DNA from: Paragonimus skrjabini miyazakii
Taxonomy: Eukaryota; Platyhelminthes; Trematoda; Plagiorchiida; Troglotrematidae
DNA length: 64,000 nt
Direction of reading: 5' to 3'
NCBI GenBank assembly: GCA_014338405.1
Contig: JTDE01000038.1
Location: 353,368-417,367, forward strand
The notes under the pieces are model-generated. The model saw nothing but the letters and a program-made list of their open reading frames with translations. It was not told the DNA's origin and made no database searches. Below, in pieces: positions 50,339 through 62,373 of the stretch (position 1 is the stretch's first letter; each line of letters opens with the position of its first letter). A program made the position numbers and the translations under genes.

Positions 50339-52319
50339 GGAGAGAAACTGGTGGAAAAGTGTGACGAGCAGATCATGCAGGTTCACTGAGATGTAAGAGA
50401 AATGGACGGCCGAGCTGTCCAGAGCGGAAAACGTTTTAGCAATCTGTTGTGTTAATGCGCAAAGACGTAAAATATCACGTTGTGTTCATATTAGTGAATA
50501 CCTCCTTAAACGATCAGCTATGCTTTAGTTCACATGACCTAGAGCTACATAACAATATAAATTCATTATTTTATTGCCATTTAACTATTGCCTATTAACA
50601 TTCAGTTATTAATATCACCCATCAAGAATATACATGTAGACAGTTGAAGTATAGATTCTTCTCATTTGAAAATCGGATTTCGTACCAGTCGTGTGAGGTA
50701 TTTCCATGGTAATCACTTCGAAAATAAACAATGCTAAAATAGTCCCGTGAGTTAACCACTGATAGAATCAAAATAAAACTAGAATATGATTCATCTACTA
50801 CTCTAAACTTTAAAAGATTTTTTTCCTGACAGTAAGTACTTTGTAGAACTGCAGGAAACAGCGTTTTCAGCTAAATAGCGCAAGAATGGAAGAGCATACT
50901 GGTCGTAAAACGTGAAACCACTTCCTGGTATACAACAACTCAAAAAATGTTATCCACCATATTAATCATTATCGTTTTAAAAAAATGACTGGTAACGTAC
51001 CTAAAATTAAGAAAGAAAACAATATCCGAATGGTGTACTAACGGTCGTTAAGTGTGACAATAGTTCTTTTTATAGGCAGATGCAAGTATACGACTTTTAG
51101 AGCAATCCTAATAAACACCTTCGACTGAAATAGTTTATTGAAAATATCCCCCAGTTTCACCGTAATGTACATAAGTTGTAGTAGACGTGAATTTACCAGT
51201 AGACGATAACAGTCATTAAGTTACGATGGTGCAACAATAGAAACAACTTGAACTTAGGACTCAACGGGTTCAATTGTAATTTGTCAACTGTCCTTCGGAA
51301 CATTCGGCAGGAATCGTGCAAACCATGAGGAATTGTTTGCTTCTTCAATAATTCAATTTTGACAGCTGAAATTTTCTTATCCCCAGTAGCTTGAGAACAT
51401 AACAAACTTAACTATTGTAAATCGAGAATCAATAGGAAGGGAGGTCAGAAATAATCAGGGCCGTTAATTTAAGAAATGGCAGGAACGATACTATCAGTGA
51501 CGAAGAAACTGCGGTCAATTATTAATCGTTTATTTCGGGAATGGAACAACAGTAGGCAAACACACTGTAGATACAGAAATGTATGGGTTGTACCAGAAGA
51601 AAGAAATTGAAAATGAAGATTTTGAAAAGAATGGGAAATCGTAGATGGTAGTAGTAGTCGGCGCTGGACCACCTCCTCGTGGTGCTGATCGTTTGTTCTT
51701 TCTTTGGACGAAGATATGTATATTGCTTTTCAAAACAAACAATATAGTAGTAGTAATAGGATTTTTTAGAAAGTGTTTATAGAATTGATTAGTTCAACAT
51801 AAAAAGATATGCTCAATGGTCAGGTAATGAAGAGAAATTTGGAGTTCAATAGGAGGTATTTGAATGGGTGGGAATACGGGGGAACAAATTTGAATTGGCC
51901 TTGTTGAATTCAGTAGAACGAAATTAGAGAAAGAGGAGACAGAAAGGAAATGTCTATGGATAAGGAATGAACGGGTCGAAGGCCAACTCATCATACGTAC
52001 ATCTAACTTGTCATACACGCAGCCAAAGGAAAATGTTTAACCAAACAAAGTTAAACAGACATTTAACATCTGTGGGCATATGAGCTCGAATAGCCAGTAA
52101 GCAAACGAGTTGTAAAAAACCAACAATTTTGAAACCACATGACGCATGTGATTAAAAACAACCACATTTGCTCCCGTCAATCATGCACCAAGCCTCATGT
52201 GACCCGCTTTCGCGATGCATATCCAAACACGAGGAGGAGCTACAGTGATCGAGCCGATGCAAAGAGGCGGTTGCTAACAACTGTGCATGATCCGAAGGTC
52301 ATTCAAAATATTATTTTAC
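50339..52319. other. No gene recognised; candidate polyadenylation signal
   Basis: An AATAAA at 50723-50728 could end the TMEM74-like transcript. Minus-strand frames at 51530-51742 (with SAPRGGGPAPTTTTIYDF) and 51794-52018 are low-complexity and pyrimidine-rich and are not believed to be genes. Confidence 0.4.
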
Positions 52320-52581
52320 CGTAATGCCAGTAGCCCTGATAGGACTCTGTAGGAGGCAAGTGCAATTGTCGTTGCATTTGGTGAGCTAGCCTCAGTATGG
52401 CCCTGTCGTAAACACGTAACAACTCCCCTGCGTATTTCCTAATGCCCTCTTGATAATAGGTACTACAGTGACTACTCGACATATGAGATAAGACATTTGC
52501 TAGTGCTACATACTTAAGTTTCTTGCACCACGATTTACAAAAAACGCTGCCTTCAAGCCTCAGGGCGCAATGTTGATGTTT
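52320..52581 (-). CDS. Unassigned protein, internal exon candidate
   Basis: On the minus strand an acceptor (gatccaatttag) is followed by 87 open codons to a donor GTAAAA. It includes CALRLEGSVFCKSWCKKLKY and a long amphipathic stretch, RKYAGELLRVYDRAILRLAH, ending SYQGYWHYG. Composition is coding-like, with many charged and aromatic residues. It begins in phase 0, which agrees with an upstream 26-nt micro-exon (52863-52888) and the exon at 53051-53170. I do not recognise the protein. Chance openness cannot be excluded. Confidence 0.35.
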
Positions 52582-53050
52582 CTAAATTGGATCGAATTTC
52601 TAAGTTCCAGCAACCAGAGAAGTTTTAACCCTTGTGTTTTACACCAAATAACATCAATTGACGTGTTCTTTTTAATTTCGGCGTCATCGCGCACGCCCAA
52701 ATATCTTTCAATGTGACTGTGAATTAGAGTGAGTACCACAATGTGTTGATGTATACGCTACGTGAAGAACAACCAAGAGGAAGAGTTAAACATGCTCCAA
52801 GGTTTCCTCACAAATCATCGTAAGGATGTGGCGATCCTTTGCGCGCCCACTATGAGGCTCACAGCGTTATGGCCAAGTCTGGCATGTGCTAGAAAATTGC
52901 ACTTGTCATCTGAAGACGCTTCCAACCCCTTAACTAACCACTCACAACAGTTATGCAGATGTATCTGTCGCACTTTCCGTAGTCGTCACATTTAGGCATA
53001 AGTCGTTCAACATGATATGTGTAAAACACTGGCCGGTTCACACTACTCAC

Positions 53051-53170
53051 CGTCAATCACCACAGTTCGACCAGCTCTGTTTGGAACGGAGTCGATCTTG
53101 CGGAATGTCACAGTGTGTCTACAAACTGCTTCCAAGTCGGACTTTCGTGGGTCATAATCTATTTGATACG
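53051..53170 (-). CDS. Unassigned protein, internal exon candidate
   Basis: On the minus strand, after an acceptor (ggatcag), 39 codons are open, reading YQIDYDPRKSDLEAVCRHTV and then FRKIDSVPNRAGRTVVID, up to a strong donor GTGAGT. The donor leaves one base (g). A possible 26-nt exon at 52863-52888 (acceptor tttctag, donor GTGAGC; HARLGHNA) would continue in frame and reach the exon at 52581 in phase 0. The protein-like look and the strong donor support a real exon; the product is unknown. Confidence 0.35.
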
Positions 53171-54230
53171 CTGATCCGTCGAGTAGTTAACTATCGTAAC
53201 TCTTCGAATATAGACTCGAGCAGTTATGTCCCTAAGGATACAATGCCTCGAATTCCACATTCTATGGGCAGAAACAGACGCTTTTTATTGACAGTGGTCC
53301 AGTGAAAACCGTGATCAGTTGGGGAGCTTTCGGTCAAATGCGTAGAATGTTTTACGTGTACGTCAGTGAAATCTTAAAACACCCATAATGTACACGAACC
53401 ACACACGCATTCCTACAACAGGGAGTTTATGACCAAGTTCAGTTTAGAGTGTATACCCACGATAAACAAACCGAAAAATGAATGACTCCACACTACCACT
53501 GTCCAATATCACTGTATCCAGGTTAATAATATTGATATGTAAATGTTAATGAAAATGTCGTAGCAAGTGAAAGTTGTCGGAAGCTTGTTTCATTTTTTTT
53601 TGCCAGGAGAATCAATCAGTCGATATGTTTTGCAACCACGTCGCACGTTTTCCATGTGACCAACATTTCCACATTTAAAACAGATTTTTGATGAGAGTAA
53701 TTGAATCTAGTATTTTTGTTAGAATAAACAATGAGGCTTCTACACGAACAATAATCGACAACCCCATGGAATAATGACCCTTAGGTCTTTCCCAAAACAA
53801 GCTTCCACACAAGAATCCTTAAAATAAAAGTTGAATTATCCGTGAACCATTCCAGCAGTCAGTCAGTCTTCTTCGTTAAAGCGGCGTAGTCTGACTGCCT
53901 CGTTCTTGCTCTACACAGCTTACCACATCGGTATGCAACCGACTGTAGACAGTATCGCAATTTGTTTCATTCACCTTAGCTACCAGTTATCAGTCCTTAC
54001 CATGTAAGCGTCTCATCAGAGATCAAGTTGTTTTCAAGTTTCCAGAGCATTTATCCGAATATCTGACCAATACCACAGTGAGCTAGGTGGCGAAAATCAT
54101 CAGCACACTTCCACGTGCTTATCTTGGTTTTATCCCAAACCCACTTCACCGGGCGCCAGCAAATTTGCTCTTCTGTAATGAAACGTCATTGGCTCAATGC
54201 TTGCACGGGATGAACCGGTCTAGCACTTAT
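53171..54230. other. No gene recognised
   Basis: No exon or repeat assigned. If the minus exons to the left are real, their upstream exons should lie here or further right. Confidence 0.35.
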
Positions 54231-54459
54231 TGCTGATGACGCCTTACTTTCACTTACACCTCGTTTGTTTGTTTGCAAGGCGTTTTGATGTTGTATGTTT
54301 GAATGTGGACGTGACCATTTTTTAGTGGTTAGGCCCCCTCCCCTTCCCTTTTTTTCCTTCTCTCTACCTACACAGGGTTTGCTTTTTCTTCTTCGTGGCT
54401 GTGTGGCCGTTAAGCATCAGTGTGAACCACTAATGTATTGCTGTCTATGATGATGATGT
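54231..54459 (+). repeat. Family D repeat, 3'-half copy
   Basis: Matches 8905-9404 from the gctgatgacgccttactttc part through the pyrimidine-rich part to a short GATGATGATG tail. The 5' half is absent. Confidence 0.75.
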
Positions 54460-55327
54460 ACCGGGGTGATCGACTGAAATTAACAGGTATTAAATGTGTT
54501 TCCGATAGAGACAATTGGGCAATCTGATCAGTGCTCACTAAAAGATGGTTGGGCGTTTAGAGATGAAAATTGAGTCGTGCCCAATGTGAGGTTAATGGCA
54601 CAGTAACTAGCACGGTTATAGCATAAAAGGTGAATCTCATCGTTTCAAATATACCCATTACGATAACGAGAACAAAGACATATAGGCGAACATATGATTT
54701 CGATAATTCATCTTCAGGCCAGTACAATTATATAAGGAGTTAATAGAGTTAAATTGAGATATCGATCAGACTTATTACAGAGAAACTAGGTCACTGGTCA
54801 GTCGAATTGGCGATGACTTGACTGGTCGGTTACGTCACCTTTGTCCATTGGTTTGACCGCGCAGGTTGGCCATCGATCCGGTGGATTTGTGGCCATGGTA
54901 GGTGCAGCGCTTGAACAAACCGTTTTTGATGACATAATACCGGGTCAAGCAGCCTGATTCTAATCGCCTCGGCAGTACAAAGTGTTCTAATTCAGATCTC
55001 CTTTGATGGGTTGCCTGGCACGCGATATACCATGTTATATATATATATTGTTGGCCGGAGTTCAACTGGCGGCCGTGGCATAGATGTGCATTAGTGATCA
55101 GTCCTAACAACAGACAGCCCGAGTCTATGATGTTTTCTATCGAATGAAGCTGGTTTGAAAATTTAGCTGAATCGGAAAGCTGTTATCGAATGTGAGTGAC
55201 GTTCAACGTGGGATTAAGCAGGAATCTACTACCTGAAAATCCCCAAACAATGACGTATGTGTAGTAAAAACGAGAAGCCAACTTCAACCAACTGGTCACG
55301 TGAACAGACAATCGTGACTAATTTCAA
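54460..55327. other. No gene recognised
   Basis: Mixed sequence with a short TA run near 55037. The minus ORF at 54835-55110 is unrecognised. Confidence 0.4.
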
Positions 55328-55426
55328 GTTGAACATCACCCACAAATGATCGCACCTGTCGCATTCCCACTGACTGTCCAGTCGGCCCCTTCTGACAGGT
55401 GCGATCAATTGTGGGTGATGTTCAAC
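55328..55426. repeat. Short foldback element with 33-nt arms, related to that at 18022
   Basis: Left arm 55328-55360 and right arm 55394-55426 are inverted repeats with a single mismatch at most (gttgaacatcacccacaa... and its complement). The 33-bp loop holds gtccagtcggccccttc, part of the larger element's arm. It looks like an internally deleted version of the same palindrome. The flank after it (cccgactactcaacagtag) resembles the flank after 18260. Confidence 0.8.
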
Positions 55427-55559
55427 GTGAAAGTAACCAAATCCCCGACTACTCAACAGTAGTCTAAAACAACGTTGCCTGTTCAATCAACATTAGTCAC
55501 CTTACTAACTGGCTGAGGCTCCACTCCAAGATCCTCGGAACCTCTGAGTGCACATTTCA

Positions 55560-56085
55560 GAACATCACCCATATTAAAGTTGGAAAATAAGAGGAGATCG
55601 GACACCCCCACCGGACCCCGCGTAACGTAGGGAACGCTCAAGGTACCTGCCTACAAACGCACTCAGAGCGGACACACGATTTCGACATGCTTCAGTGGGA
55701 CTTCTCTGCGATAGGGATAGCCCCCGAGATAGTGGCGGGCAACCGAGTTGAAAGTAGCCATTAGGTCTGAACGTACTATGATCGTCGGCTGAGAAAAGAA
55801 ATGCCTATTCTCCGGTGTTTGTAGTGCTGCAACTACAAAAACAATCCTGCTATATGTTCGTAAGACCTCAGCACTTCTGTGCGGTCAGTAGTACGAAACA
55901 CAATCTTACAAACGTAACCGCTTTTTCATTTGACTGCTCCCTTCTGGCTTGTGTGAAATGGCTGTACCTAGAAGGACTAAAGTCCTAGTTAGCACATCAC
56001 ACTGAATCGATACGGTGCACAAGCCTACCCACCACCTCAAGGCAGCAGAATAGGTCAGACGCGGTACATCAGCTGGTTAACTAGA
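55560..56085 (-). mobile_element. 5' region of the RTE-like element, minus strand
   Basis: The reverse complement matches 63140-63360, the sequence just before the endonuclease of the RTE-like copy at the right edge: caagccag..gggagcagtc, then cgtactactgaccgc and agaagtgct. No endonuclease frame follows on the minus strand, so the copy is truncated. GC content is higher than in the flanks. Confidence 0.6.
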
Positions 56086-57905
56086 TCTCAACGAGGCACC
56101 CATCTCAGTTCACCCAAACAATCCGATGCGTATGAATTCAAAACCACCGACTGAAGGAAACCTAAGAACCACCCATTACAAGCCTATATTCAGTCAACTA
56201 CCAAGATTAATTTTAGACTCTGTGGTATGTTAATCGACCTGTTACATAAATCAGCGTCATTGACACGGTAAACATCGATTAGGGAAGAATAGGGCGGTGG
56301 TCAAAAATTGTTAGACCTCATAAACGGGTGTGCGTCAGGTCGACATCTGTCGTTCGTTTGTGAAGGTCACTCAGACATCTTCGTGAGTTTTCACATTTTT
56401 AGACAGTTACACAAAAAGGTGCTAATTACTGCGCCATTTACTTAATTCATTTATTCGGTTCCATCTTCTTTCAAGTCCAGTAAACAAACTTCGACTTATC
56501 CATTTACCTCACTGTTAACGGTTGAAAGAAAACACGAGGTGGTCAAGCGATGACATAATCGCGAGTTACGAAAGTCTTGACTTTCCCGCTGAACGAAGTT
56601 AGTAGGTACCATATGCCTGGTTAGGGAGTTCGCAACCATCCACACTGCTGGTAGGTAACACTGTTTGGCGTGACATTGTGTCACAGTCAGTAGCGAGCCC
56701 GTATCCAAAATACTGGTCACTTTCTGTTTCGTGAAACTCGACTGTTTTTGTTTATTCCTCTTTTTTTCTTCATTACGCATTCGTACTTATTGATCCGTGA
56801 ACCACTGTCAGGGCCAGCGACAGCCCAAGTTATTGTACCCACAGATATTTCTCAAAGCTGAAATTGATGATGACGTTAATAGTGACGATCAAACTGAAAA
56901 TTCAGCTTAACCCTTGCCCTACTAACTTTCATAATACGAGTCAGGAACTTTTACCAGCCAATGTTCGACCCGTATTTCTTAGGTGTTACACACATCGATG
57001 TTGTCTATTTTGGGTGTTACACACATTAATATTGGTTGAGTATAAACAACGGGGGCAGATCAAACGATTCATTCGGTAAACATCAACTTAAACTGACAGA
57101 ATAGAATGAGTGGAAAAATATGCGGGCCCAAATTTTACTTGGCGGTAGCAGCTGGCACTGAGGTGCGGGTTGGAGATAATCGTCGTTAAAACCACGCTAC
57201 TGGTATTGGTTCAGTAGTGTCGTTAAACACGACGGGTAACGACATAGAAAGAGGCCCCGAAGGCAAAAACAGTTTATCAACCGGTCCTACTTAGGAAGAA
57301 TAAATAGGAACGCTCAAGCTGATCACAATTATTTATAGACGGGGCATAAGTCAAAATAACGAACAATTGGAATCAAAAGAAAACTCATATTCTGTGCATC
57401 GAGAGATGGGGTTAAGGTCACAAAATGACAAGTAAAGCTAAAGAATCACATACTCAGAATGCACATGAATTATGAAGGAAAGTGGCGGGAGGAACTCGAT
57501 TAATGGAGAAAGAAGGTTTAGAAACACTACCCAGATTGGTGCTCATGGGGAAAAAAAAGTTCCGACAAAATGAAACTCAGAAAAGCACTTCCGGTTCACA
57601 AACGTCATATTCAGCCGTTCAGAGAAACGGAAAATCCAAACACTGAACCAGATCGAATAAGACGGCAATGTGGTATCTTTAAAGTGAAAAAGTCGACGAA
57701 CGAAAGAGATCGACATGCAAATATTATCAACACACTGTAAGTCGTTTCATAAACGTGAACAGTTTCGCTCAGTTCTTTACCAAAAGGCACAGAAATGTAT
57801 AAGTCTATCAGAAAAGGAGGCATAAAATAGGCAACACACTGCACATGATCACGAGTAACCCCGAGAATAGCTGAAAGCGGACAGGGGTAGAAATAAACTC
57901 CATGA
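56086..57905. other. No gene recognised; 3' flank of Sec24
   Basis: Mixed sequence. Minus ORFs at 56496-56780 and 57611-57844 have no recognised motif. No clear AATAAA for Sec24 was found just downstream of its stop on the minus strand. Confidence 0.4.
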
Positions 57906-58991
57906 TCACGCCTTCATTATAGTTTGAATCATCTGGAGGAACTCGGGATATGAGGGAGCAAATTCAGTTCGATCTTCGATTAGAGCAGACAGAAAACGTG
58001 TTCGGAGAGTGGCTGGAGCATCGTAACGCATGCAGATCAAAGCATTATTAGTAGGTCGACGTCGTCGAATAAGGTTTATTAGAGCCATTAAGCGCCGCCT
58101 GGCAATCGGTAAAGTGGATGGGTCAGTAACTGCAGTCTTTTTATCACGGTTCGGTTCCATTACCGGCAACGCGAACGGTCCGCCTTGCACGGGAAGCTCA
58201 CTTGGACTGGATATCCCCAAGAGCTGACGTAGCGTTTCAGATGACGCAGTAGATCCAGCAGCTGAATCCTCACCGGAGCCAACAAGAAGAAATAAGCACT
58301 CACCTGTATCTAGCAGATACACACCCGTACGCGTAATATTCCGAGAAGACAAGTGCAACTGACCTGGTAGTTGCTCTGCCTCGTACATCAATTCGTTTGT
58401 GTCCGAAGAAGTGGACTCTCCATCCCCGGAATGTTGATCCCATTCTACCTGAGCATCGCCATAGTCCGAAAGGCACAAGGTAGCGGCTTTCTGCGCCAAA
58501 GTCAAATTGCTAGATCCCACAGGTTTAGCCACGAACTGATGAACCGCATACAATCGGGGATAAATCAGAGTAAGCATATCGTCTGGTGGGGCTGACTTGA
58601 GCCGTTCCAAAGCAGCCGATCGATCATCAATCCGTAAAGGCGAGCCGACACGAAAAGCGGGATAACGAAGCAGACCACAAACGTAAAGCGCCAACAGTCG
58701 CAGGCAGGGTGGACACGCTATTGCATAAGATGAGATGCTCGAGGCTGCGGTGAGCCCAGTGGCAAGGGCGAACGCAGTCAGAACATCAGCAACTGAATTT
58801 GCCATGGCCTCACGAGCATTTTGTACGCCGGAATTGATGGCACGATCCACAGCCATCTTGCCAATCAGACAAGCGATTGTACCTTGATCCGCACCTTGGA
58901 ACACTTCGGAAGCATTGTGAACAACCGGAAGGCAGAGTGTATGCACTCGGATGCGTCGATCACCCTTGGCCGACGTATAAAGAATGGCAGC
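57906..58991 (-). CDS. SEC24: Sec24 COPII coat subunit, last exon (C-terminal 361 residues)
   Basis: Sec24 pairs with Sec23 in the inner COPII coat and selects cargo for export from the ER. The exon opens after an acceptor (tttttttatag) with AAILYTSAKGDRRIRVHTLC, the end of the beta-sandwich, very like animal Sec24A/B. Next come the helical domain (VFQGADQGTIACLIGKMAVD, RLLALYVCGLLRYPAFRVG) and the gelsolin-like domain (TGVYLLDTGECLFLLVG), ending in the typical LIEDRTE...SYPEFL pattern. A stretch of roughly 45 residues rich in Ser, Asp and Glu (about 170-215 of the exon) between the two domains is longer than in human proteins. The exon starts in phase 0 and ends at TGA 57906-57908. Upstream exons (trunk, zinc finger, N-terminal tail) were not found before the window edge. 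Confidence 0.95.
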   Translation of the reverse strand, partial: AAILYTSAKGDRRIRVHTLCLPVVHNASEVFQGADQGTIACLIGKMAVDRAINSGVQNAREAMANSVADVLTAFALATGLTAASSISSYAIACPPCLRLLALYVCGLLRYPAFRVGSPLRIDDRSAALERLKSAPPDDMLTLIYPRLYAVHQFVAKPVGSSNLTLAQKAATLCLSDYGDAQVEWDQHSGDGESTSSDTNELMYEAEQLPGQLHLSSRNITRTGVYLLDTGECLFLLVGSGEDSAAGSTASSETLRQLLGISSPSELPVQGGPFALPVMEPNRDKKTAVTDPSTLPIARRRLMALINLIRRRRPTNNALICMRYDAPATLRTRFLSALIEDRTEFAPSYPEFLQMIQTIMKA

Positions 58992-61724
58992 CTATAAAAA
59001 AAAGCATTCAAGTGCAAAAACGTCAAGAGATTGTAACTAGAAACCAGCTGTATCCACACTGAACACATGATGTGACCAAGGTCACGTGAAGTGACGTTGA
59101 TAAAACGTGAAGTTAATATGACCAGATAGATAAAATCTACTACCTATTTAAACCAACCGCGCTAGAAAAAGCGGAATTCAAACGCATGTATTCATGTCAA
59201 AAATAAACTCTTAACGACGTTAGCAGCAAAAAACTTGGGAAAACTACTGGACAGAGTCGGCTCGCAGGCGAAAAAATGCCGGCAGTGGCACAATCATATC
59301 TCATAAGCGATGTGCGAGGTGTTGTATACATAAGTATGTATGCCACACAGCTAATAAAGTAACATCACAGTATGTTCATCACTGTATACCAATGACCTCT
59401 GCACAAGCAGAATTCACCAGTCGACGTACATGCAAACATAAGGTGCTGATGGGGAGTTTGTTATATGCGGGTGGTAACACAGCCAAACAGTAAAACAACG
59501 ATTATTTTGTTGACTTTTTGGTACCGTCAATTCCAGTGGCTTCAGCCGACAGCACTGATCGGCTTGTTTGCTGAGTGTTTACGTCAGGCCCACACAATCA
59601 ACTTCCGCACGCATGTTTCCCACGATATATGCTGCATGCACACGTCCAGAGTCCCTATTGCGCAAATGCGCAGCGCCAACAAAAAGAATGAAACTCATGC
59701 CCTGCAACTCCAACAGTAAAGAGCAAGCAGACAGCTATAACAGGAACCCGAATTCGTTTCCGAGAGAAACAACCCTCGATGTACCGACCACCGTCGAACC
59801 AAACAAGGTTCACTAACGTGCGAATTGAACTCAGGTTCATCGTCGAATCAATTTTCCTTGCTTACCATCTTGCACCCTTGGGAATATGACCGAAGTCATT
59901 TGACTCACTTCCAACTTCCAGCTACATCTCCAGGTTGATAGCCTGTGGTAATCCTGGCTGTCTGAGCCTCCTTGCTAATCTAAAGGCCGCTTGCGGAGAA
60001 CTCAACCCTTATCGTGACAATAATATTAACAGCCCGCTTCAACGTACTCATAACGTTGACTGTGATTGCTTTGATCGTTACTTTCTATCTTGTGTGATGA
60101 CCCGTGTTCCGCATTCGATCATTCATGTCAGGTGTCACCAACGAACATGTAACGGTGAGGTTACGAGGCGGATGTTTGATAGTAGGGTCAACCGAGTTCA
60201 ATCGCTGTCTTTAGGGATATATATACGGGGGTGGTTCGTCCACAAACTAATCGTCTGCCACGCTCGACACTATATGGGTGTTGCAGCGGATTGACGTAAG
60301 GTCGAGGTGCACTAAAATTTGCACTCCTCATAAGTAACCATGTCTCCAAAAATATTACATTTTCATTGTATTTAATCCACTCCCATTATTAACTGACCAA
60401 ACTGGATTTCTTAACGTAGCCTCTCTAACGTGGCCTACTCTTGCGAAATTCACACATTTCATGAATCTGTCTCTTCCGAATCCTACTGCGATAATGATCT
60501 CCTAATGTGGCCACCCATCTGAGTTCACAATTTCGAAAACCATGTTTTTATTTTGAATTTAATCGTACTTCGAAAAATTAGAGCGAACGACAACCATTGA
60601 CAAAACTGCTCTATATCTCATGTTCATTGTGATCGGATATTTGACCTAATTGATGGTATATTTGTTATCGGAAGTAACGGCTGCTAGAGGAATAGGGTGA
60701 ACTCCATATTGTGTTCGGAAAAATGAAGCCCGTATACATTATTAGTTTGTATTCTGCACACCAAACCATTCTAGATGATGAAAGAAGGTTGGTTCTGTAC
60801 ATTCAACCTTAATGCTCCTTCCCTACATCAGCAGACGAACGAAACTGTGTTATACGTACAGTTAGACTAGAAATAACTCGACGGGCATCAAACTGATGTA
60901 GCTAAGGGAGAACAAGAACCATGAGCTACTCGTGATTGATGAGTACGCGTTAAACCTGGGCTAAGCTTCATATAAAGCAATTTTCTGTTCAACCGCGTAG
61001 GTAATCACTATTCCACTTACTCGGTTTTATCCACTGTATAGCTTATCTTCCTGCAAGCTACCTAGTGATGCATTGTGCTGAATCCTCAATCTCATTCCGC
61101 AGAATGAATGGACTTTACTTGGTTTGTCAGTGGATAATTATTAATTCGTCTCACATTCATGGCTCTACGCCCTATACCACATGTTACAGAACGTCAAGAG
61201 CATTCTGGTGGTAGGTTTTTAAAACCGGTAGGACTATTTTTGTATTGACACGCTCGTCTATTAACAATAAAAACAACCAAGGAGTGTTTATCCCTAGCAC
61301 AGCCAACAGTAGTTTGTTAATTACTGTGAATAGCCAGAAGCAGGTTAAGCGCAATATGACGGATGTTAGTGAACATCTCTGTAAATGTTACTTGCTGAAA
61401 TAGTCATCGACAAATCCATTACACTTTGTGTAAACCATTGCAATAAAGAAAGAATAACCTTTAACCAAGGTAAGATGGCTTTGATGCCTCGATTGTTTAC
61501 GCTAAACTCATTGGGTAGCTCCACACAATGCAACGAACAAGTAACTATGAACGAACCAAATTTAAGGTTGAGTGGCGAGAAATGAAGTGCTTGAAATAGA
61601 GCAATCATATGAAATAAATCGTATATAAGTGTAAAACGAAAACTCACGATGAAAAGAACAGCTGATATTTAATGTTTAATTGATATCTGTGGTACATGGA
61701 AGAGAAGATTTTGGTTAGCGAGTA
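58992..61724. other. No firm gene; upstream intron or flank of Sec24
   Basis: The preceding Sec24 exon should lie here or beyond, but none was recognised. A minus frame near 59585-59705 (GMSFILFVGAAHLRN, donor GTAAAC) is protein-like but unassigned. Around 60100-60330 there is a TATA-like gatatatatacg followed by a GC-richer stretch, perhaps a decayed LTR or promoter. The plus ORF 59935-60294 is unrecognised. Confidence 0.35.
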
Positions 61725-62108
61725 TTGAATAATCTTCCCACGCAATTGCGACAGATTACGTTAGCCTTTTTACGGCAGCTTCGGGCTGTACAATTTTGTT
61801 GTATAAACAATCGGTCACCAGATTACTTCATGGCAATGATTGCCGACTTCTTGAACGTCGCTCACAGATCCAACGGTATGGAAGCCTACTACACACATAT
61901 TTCTTCCAGTTGTCAACGCCCAGCCAAAAGTTTGTCGCATTCTAGGAGCTCATTTGGCATACGGTTTGTCAGCTTGCGTTTGCTTTTTGGTGACATCGAT
62001 CGTGCGTTTAATGTTTGCGAAAAATGGAGCCTATATATGTTCCCGCAGTTGGATACTGACGTCGCAAACCCCTCTGATATCAGTGAGAACCAATATGTTA
62101 CCCCTTAG
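61725..62108 (+). CDS. Unassigned ORF, 127 codons
   Basis: Open for 127 codons, with QITLAFLRQLRAVQFCC near the start, SPDYFMAMIADFLNVAH, and RLLFGDIDRAFNVCEKWSL in the second half. The sequence is protein-like and the opposite strand is less open. The first residues lack a convincing start context, so it may be an exon. No domain recognised. It faces the candidate exon at 62194 on the other strand; they are probably unrelated. Confidence 0.25.
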   Translation: MNNLPTQLRQITLAFLRQLRAVQFCCINNRSPDYFMAMIADFLNVAHRSNGMEAYYTHISSSCQRPAKSLSHSRSSFGIRFVSLRLLFGDIDRAFNVCEKWSLYMFPQLDTDVANPSDISENQYVTP

Positions 62109-62193
62109 TCTAACTGGATAATCTTTATTCAGTTCAACTGATTTCTTCCACTTACGATAACGATTCCGCGATAAAGTAAAGTAAAGCTTTTAC

Positions 62194-62373
62194 TCCATAA
62201 GAGTTCCGCCGAGTTGTTTTGGTGACATACGCAACGGATGACTGAGTTCTGCGAAAGCCAACCGGAAACTATCGATCTTTGATGAGTTTGAGATAATTCG
62301 AAGAACGGAGTCATTAGTGAAAGTTCCAATTGCATTCAACACCAGTTGTGGATGGTATAAAACAGAAGCTGAG
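62194..62373 (-). CDS. Unassigned protein, internal exon candidate
   Basis: On the minus strand an acceptor (caaatcattacag) is followed by 59 open codons to a donor GTAAAA. It reads SVLYHPQLVLNAIGTFTNDS, then VLRIISNSSKIDSFRLAF and HPLRMSPKQLGGTLM. It does not resemble Sec24, although it lies upstream of the Sec24 exon on the same strand, so it would belong to a different gene or to an unusual part of this one. The alternative minus frame here (68 codons) looks less like protein. Confidence 0.3.

Noticed and set aside
51530..52018. Minus ORFs with Pro/Thr/Ser-rich translation
   Set aside because: Low-complexity pyrimidine-rich DNA gives such translations without being coding.
53012..53305. 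97-codon plus ORF
   Set aside because: Overlaps the better-supported minus exon candidate with a GTGAGT donor.
59585..59705. Minus frame as the missing Sec24 exon
   Set aside because: It does not contain the expected trunk residues before the AAILYTS start; resemblance was only superficial.
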